Source: Perognathus longimembris pacificus (taxonomy: Eukaryota; Chordata; Mammalia; Rodentia; Heteromyidae). Taken from it: DNA of 64,000 nucleotides. The notes beneath the pieces are model-generated. The model worked only from the letters and a program-made list of their open reading frames with translations, was not told the DNA's origin and made no database searches. The stretch lies in assembly GCF_023159225.1 (NCBI RefSeq), contig NC_063163.1, forward strand, positions 108,159,885 through 108,223,884, in the 5' to 3' direction. Below, piece after piece: positions 39,501 to 45,500 of this stretch; the stretch's first letter is position 1; the number at the start of each line of letters is the position of its first letter. The position numbers and the translations under genes were made by a program.

Positions 39501-42500
39501 ACCAATTTTAAAAGTATGTGATAATATAAAGATCTACTCAAAGCTGAATTTTATTCAACAACGTGGCCTTTTTGCAAATTCGTTTTTAAATGTTCCACGT
39601 TTCAATAGCCACAAAAAACTTAAATTCAAACTAGTCCCTTATTGCAGTCCATAAACCCCAATGTAAGGCATCAGTTACATTAGCTTGCTTTTTTCCCTAT
39701 TCATACCTCTCCATAGGATGGCCAGTAACCCAGAACCTAATGCAAAAAAAAGGGCCCAATGAAGATAATGAAGTAGGAAATATTCAGAGAAAAGACAGAA
39801 CTTGAGCGTAAAAGGTCCCAAACTGAAGAAAAGACACAAAAGGAGCCTTAAGTATGCCAAAATTATAAAGTTGTGATGAAGTGAAGGGAATACCAGCTAA
39901 GAATGGGAAAATAAGTAAATGAGAGAGAAGCAACTATGTAGAGACAGGATAACTGAAAATGTTTGGCTGGCATGAAAACATCCAGGTTTTAGGACTGGAA
40001 GACTCATTTCCTAAGAAATCCTTCTATCTTGAGATACCCTAGGAGAGCAATTGAATCAATCAAGTTAATGATTAAACACTAGGATAAATTCAACACCATT
40101 CTCTTATCAGCACTAGATCTATCTTAGATCCAGAAAAACATTCAACTTGAAGACCTTTAAAGGTAGCTTGAATTTGTGTGAGATTCTAATTGTACTTTGA
40201 TTAACTCAAATCCCACATGTCTTTTTTGTTTTTGTTCTGTTTTGTTGTGTACTATTTGGGATTGAATTCAGTGACTTCCTGACAGGCAAGTGCTCTATCA
40301 CTTGAGGGATTTTTGCAACCCTTATATATACTCCTGAAATGAATTTTTTTCTTGCTTGAGTTAGCCTGAATTCCTAGAGCAAAAAGAACCTAACTAAAAT
40401 ATTAGTTTTCAATGATGAGTGGCAGAAACATAGCAGGCTATTTCATATCACTGGATCCTTTACTAAAAAAGGTAATTATTTCCAGATTATTAAAAAGCTA
40501 GAAGCTGGGCATTGGTAGCTCACGCCTGCAACCCTAGCTACTCAGGAGGCTGAGATCTAAGGATCACAATTCAAAGCCAGCCTGAACGGAAAAGTCTCTG
40601 AGACTGATCTCCAATTAACTACCAGAAAACTGAAGGTAGCAATGTAGCTCAAAGTGGCAGAGCACTTGCCTTGAGCTGAAGAGCTCAGGGATAGCACCCT
40701 GGCCCAGAGTTCAAGCCCCACAACTGACCAAAAAAAAAAAAGCTAGAAAACTGGAATTGTAATTAAGGAGCCAAGTATAGTGGTTCATAACTGTAACCTT
40801 AGCACTTGGGAGACAAGACAGAAGGATCACAAGGTCAAGGCCAGCTTAGGCTACATGGCAAAACATACATACAGAATATATATAAATGTACACATACATA
40901 AATACATTCACACACATAAAGTTTTGAAATAAAAATTAAAGCATAAGATAGTAAAAAAAAAAAAGGCTGACATAAACCATGCTAGAAAAGAAGTAAGGAT
41001 GAGCAGTTTATTTATTTTTTATTATATGGTGAGAATGAAAAAATAAGATGTCTACCAACACAAAATAATCAAGGGACACCATACAAATTCAATCCTTAAA
41101 TATCAGTCCTCAGTTCATCTCACATTAATATTATTTTGAAGTATATTCCAGATGTCAAATTATTGTATCCTTAAATAGTTCAATGAACTTTAAAACCTTG
41201 ATTCTGTTTATATAGCTTCAAGACAAAAGGAAACTGAAAAGACCATTAGCATTTAAAACATGAATTATGTTCATCATTTCTTTAGCCTCTTCTAGAGAAC
41301 TAGTCTTTGAACATTTCATTGTCTAGTTTCACAATGACATCTAGTGGATAAAAATTGTAAAAGAAATGGTAAAATTTAAAAACACCTACTGTCAGAGTTG
41401 TACAGGCAAAAGTTCAAGGCCTAAAATAGTTAACTGAATATTCTCTATCATTGCACTTTCAATCAATACAGTTCATTAATATACTTTCTTTTCAAGAAAA
41501 TAAAGGTAGCAAAGTAGGATACAAAAACTTTGGAATATTTTGTAACACTTAAGGCTTTTATAACCTGACTTCCTACCTAACCTCAAGCTGCTATAGGGAT
41601 AGGTTGGCATGGTGGCACAGGCTAGCTGGGGCAGCAGAGCAAACTCCTGTCTCCAAGGGGAAAAATTAAAAAGCAACCAAATAGGTAATAAAAAATGAAG
41701 CTGAATGTGATCCCTGTTCCATATCCCAGATTTGGAGTTGAAGAAAAAAAAAACAGACTTAAAATAAAATGAATGTATACGTACAGCCTGGGCTTGTTGG
41801 AATAATTCACTGTGATTCTCTCCATCTTCTACTGTATCCTCAAGCATCTGGGAAGGAGGTAGTATAGAACTTCCGATAGCAGCATTCAAATTGCTTGGAA
41901 AAACACTTGTCCTTTTAGGAGTTAAGTATGCGCGATCTGAAGATCGCATGGCTATAGAGCCCTCTTTTTCTACCTTCAAGGCAAAAAAAAAAAAGGGATA
42001 ATAAGGTTCCATTCAAATTCAGTGCTCCCTGTAAGCAGCCAAAAGATTTTCATTTGGAGCAGAGGATGGGGACATAAAGCTTTAGCTTTGACAGGAACTT
42101 ACATTTACCAGGCAACTGCTATGTGTTAATAATTTATTTAAGTTATTATTCTTGTGAGATAGGTATCATGTTTTACAGACAAGATGCCAATGAGAAAAAG
42201 TAAGTGACCCATGGTCACATAGCTAGTAAGTAGCAACATTAGAATTCAAACAAGTCTGAATTTAAAATTCTGACATTATTACTAACTCATTTGGTGAAAA
42301 CAAAAGGAAAAAGCAGAACATGGGAATAAAATAGGCTTTCAACATGAAAATTTCTGTGCTCACTAGAAAATTGATTATATAAAGCATGGAATCAAAAGAA
42401 AATCAATTTTCTTAGGTCCTAATAACTTATCTCATAATACTTTCCATTCAGTCTACTAAGGCTCACTTTTCTTTTGCACTTACTGCTTCATAAGACTTCT

Positions 42501-45500
42501 GAAGCTGTTGCTTTTTTCTAAGCCTGATATGTTGATTCACTCGGTATTTGACTTGTCTTTGAAAATGTTTCAAAGCTTCTTGTTTTCTTCTTTGTTGTTC
42601 CTTTAGTTCTCCTTCAATTATATATGCTGAGGTCTTTTAAAGATGAAAGAGAAAAAATTGAATTTAAACGGGCAGTTTTGTTCAGTAAGGCTACTATAAA
42701 CACAGAAAAGTCAGTGTATAATCCTGAAAAATTCAGTATATAATCAAAACATCCCAGAAAAATTTAAATTACAAGCTATAATTAAGGAAACAAAATTCAG
42801 AACCAATGATCTGGACATAGATAGTATCAAGAATTTAAGCCAGGGCTGAAAGCATGAGCAAAGAGGTAGAGCACAACCAAATCATAACAGGAATTGTGTG
42901 AACATTAAAATCCAAGGATTTTTTTTATTATTAAACTAAAACTAAATATGATTTCATTAGTGAGTCAATTAAAAACACTTGGGTTGCACATTTTCCAAAA
43001 TTAGTGAACAGTATTAGTACACCAGACACCACTCACCAGATTCAGCCAACTATAAAATACCTTCACACTCAGAATTATGATGTTTTTAATTCTACATAGT
43101 AAAGGCTGACTCACTCTTTACAAGATAGATATTCATACCCACTACCTCCTGTAACACTGACTTCCTCTGAGCTCTCATTGTTCTAAAGTGACTGTGCACT
43201 TCTTACTGCCCCACTAGACTATGAACTCTGAGGGCAATTCCACAAAGTATTCTAAGTGGCCTAGAACATCTTTCAATGTTAGTCCCTGCTTAGTAGTCAT
43301 CTCTTCTAAGTGCTCTGAATATTAAAAGTAATCAATAGCAGTTAGCAATATTAATGTTTTTATTCTACAACTAACTCCTCATACCCTTCCTACACCATAA
43401 TACTATCTATGGAATGAGTGTTTATATAACGCTGAAAGAACATATTTTGGATAATTCATGTATGATGGAATTAATACTTATGTAGTCAACAGTCTCCAAA
43501 GGTGATCTCTCCTCCTAACCTGAATAAACCAAGGCTCCTGGTATTCATGCTATTGTGTAGTATGCTCTCACAATGAATTTGCTCTTGCTTTGTTTGTCCA
43601 AGGGAATGAAGCACAAGTGTTGGCTCTGAGACTCCTCAAGCAAGGTCATGAAGCAACTTCTACCTGGAGCTCTTAGAATGTTCACTCTGGATGAAGCCAG
43701 CACCATGTAAGAGTTCTGATTATTCTGAGACATCCATGTTTCAAGGAGGTACAAGTTAATCAAACAGGCCATGTGGAATGCAAAAGATACTAGCCAGCCA
43801 GGTGCTGGTGGCTCATGTCTGTAATCCAGCTACTCAGGAGGGTGAGTTCTGAGGATCACAGTTCAAAACTAGCTGGGGCCATTTTAATCATCCTAGACTC
43901 AATGCCAGATATGTAAGTGAGAAACACTGTAACCTACATAGTGCCATATGACAAAGAACCAAGGAATTCAACCAATAGCTAGAACCCAGTCAAGCAGCCC
44001 AGACATGTCCAACTATTTAAAACACCCAGCTGAGGCCCCAGACACTGTGAAGCAAAGGCAAAGCTTCCCTCTATAGCCTCTTAGATTCCTAACACACAGT
44101 ATTACTTGCTTTATGTCCCTAGGTTCTGGGGTCATTTGTTATACAGAACAAGACAACCAGAACAAAAAATAATATAATAGCCATATGTGATACAAGACAG
44201 CAGTGGCTTATGATGCTAGTTTCATAATGGTGGGGGACTGGGGTTGTATGGCATTTCTAGGTATCCTGATGGTCTCTTGGTATTTGGGGGAGAAAAATTA
44301 ATAGGAGTCCCCCTTTAGAATAAACATAATCTTTGCCAAACTTCCCTGAGAGTGCTACAACTGTAATAAAGGGTATCTACCCAAAGTAGATAAGCTAAAG
44401 CAAGAGTTGTATTAAATGCTTGATCACTCTCCCTTTAGATGGAACTGACTAGAATCATTTAAACAAGGAAAAGGAGGAATGTTTGTACATGTTCTAAAAC
44501 TTTAATATTTGAATTAATGTGTGGGAATTTAAGTACAGAAAAAGAAAACTATGATGACCAGGGTCAAGTTTTAGGCAGTTTGATACTGACATTACAGAGA
44601 TGTTAAAACCTGAGCAATTAAAAAGATGTGTTAGTAACTGAAATATAAAAATACTTTTTTCCATTAAATCTTACTGATTCTTGATCCCCACTTCATTTTT
44701 TTCAACTACCCTTTTCAAGGTTTTGCCTTTCCATTCCTTACCACTAAAGAAATTTTAATAGTATCCTTCCTGCCTGAATAGTTATAATTATATCCTAACT
44801 TGTACCCCTGAATCTAATCTCTCCCTAATCTTTAGAAAGGTTGAAGCAATAAATCTAAGTAAAAAGCAGTTTGATCAGGAAATTACCTGTAAAATTTAAA
44901 CAATAAAATCAAAACTTCCTATAATTTCCCACTAACCCGATTTTTCATGATCCTGTCAACCACTATCCTCCTACTAAACCTTCCACACCAACTGATCAAA
45001 TCTGTCCTTAGAATCCTGGAAAGTATTATACTGCATTATTAGTTAACTTTTTTTGGGGGGGACGGGGATGAGGAGGTGGTATAGGACTAAGGCGAAACAG
45101 CATCTTCCAACTGTTATCTTTAAACATCAGGCACGGTGGCTTCTGCCTGTAATCTTAGCTTCAATGGATGTTTCAGGCCAGACAGGGTGAAAAGACCTCA
45201 TCTCAATCAATAAGCTGGAGGTAACGGTGCATGCTCTGTGATCTCAGCTACGCAAGAGTACACCTGCTAAAAGCTTGCCCCCAGGGGAAAAAAATGCAAG
45301 TCCCTACTTGAAAACTAACTAAAGGGGGTGAGGGTGGGGTGGGGGTGGGGATGCGGCTTGTAAGCACGAGGCACCGAGTTCAAACTCCAGTATCACGAGG
45401 GAAATAAGTTTGGGGAAAAAAATTTAGGGAAGACACTAAGGGGGAAGGCAGGATCTCTGGAACAAACTGACACTCACGTGTGCTGGGATTTCCTTACAGT

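Noticed and set aside
41476..42012. 178-codon minus-strand frame as a single-exon protein
   Set aside because: Only 41973-41785 is the CCDC15 exon; the rest reads through flanking intron.
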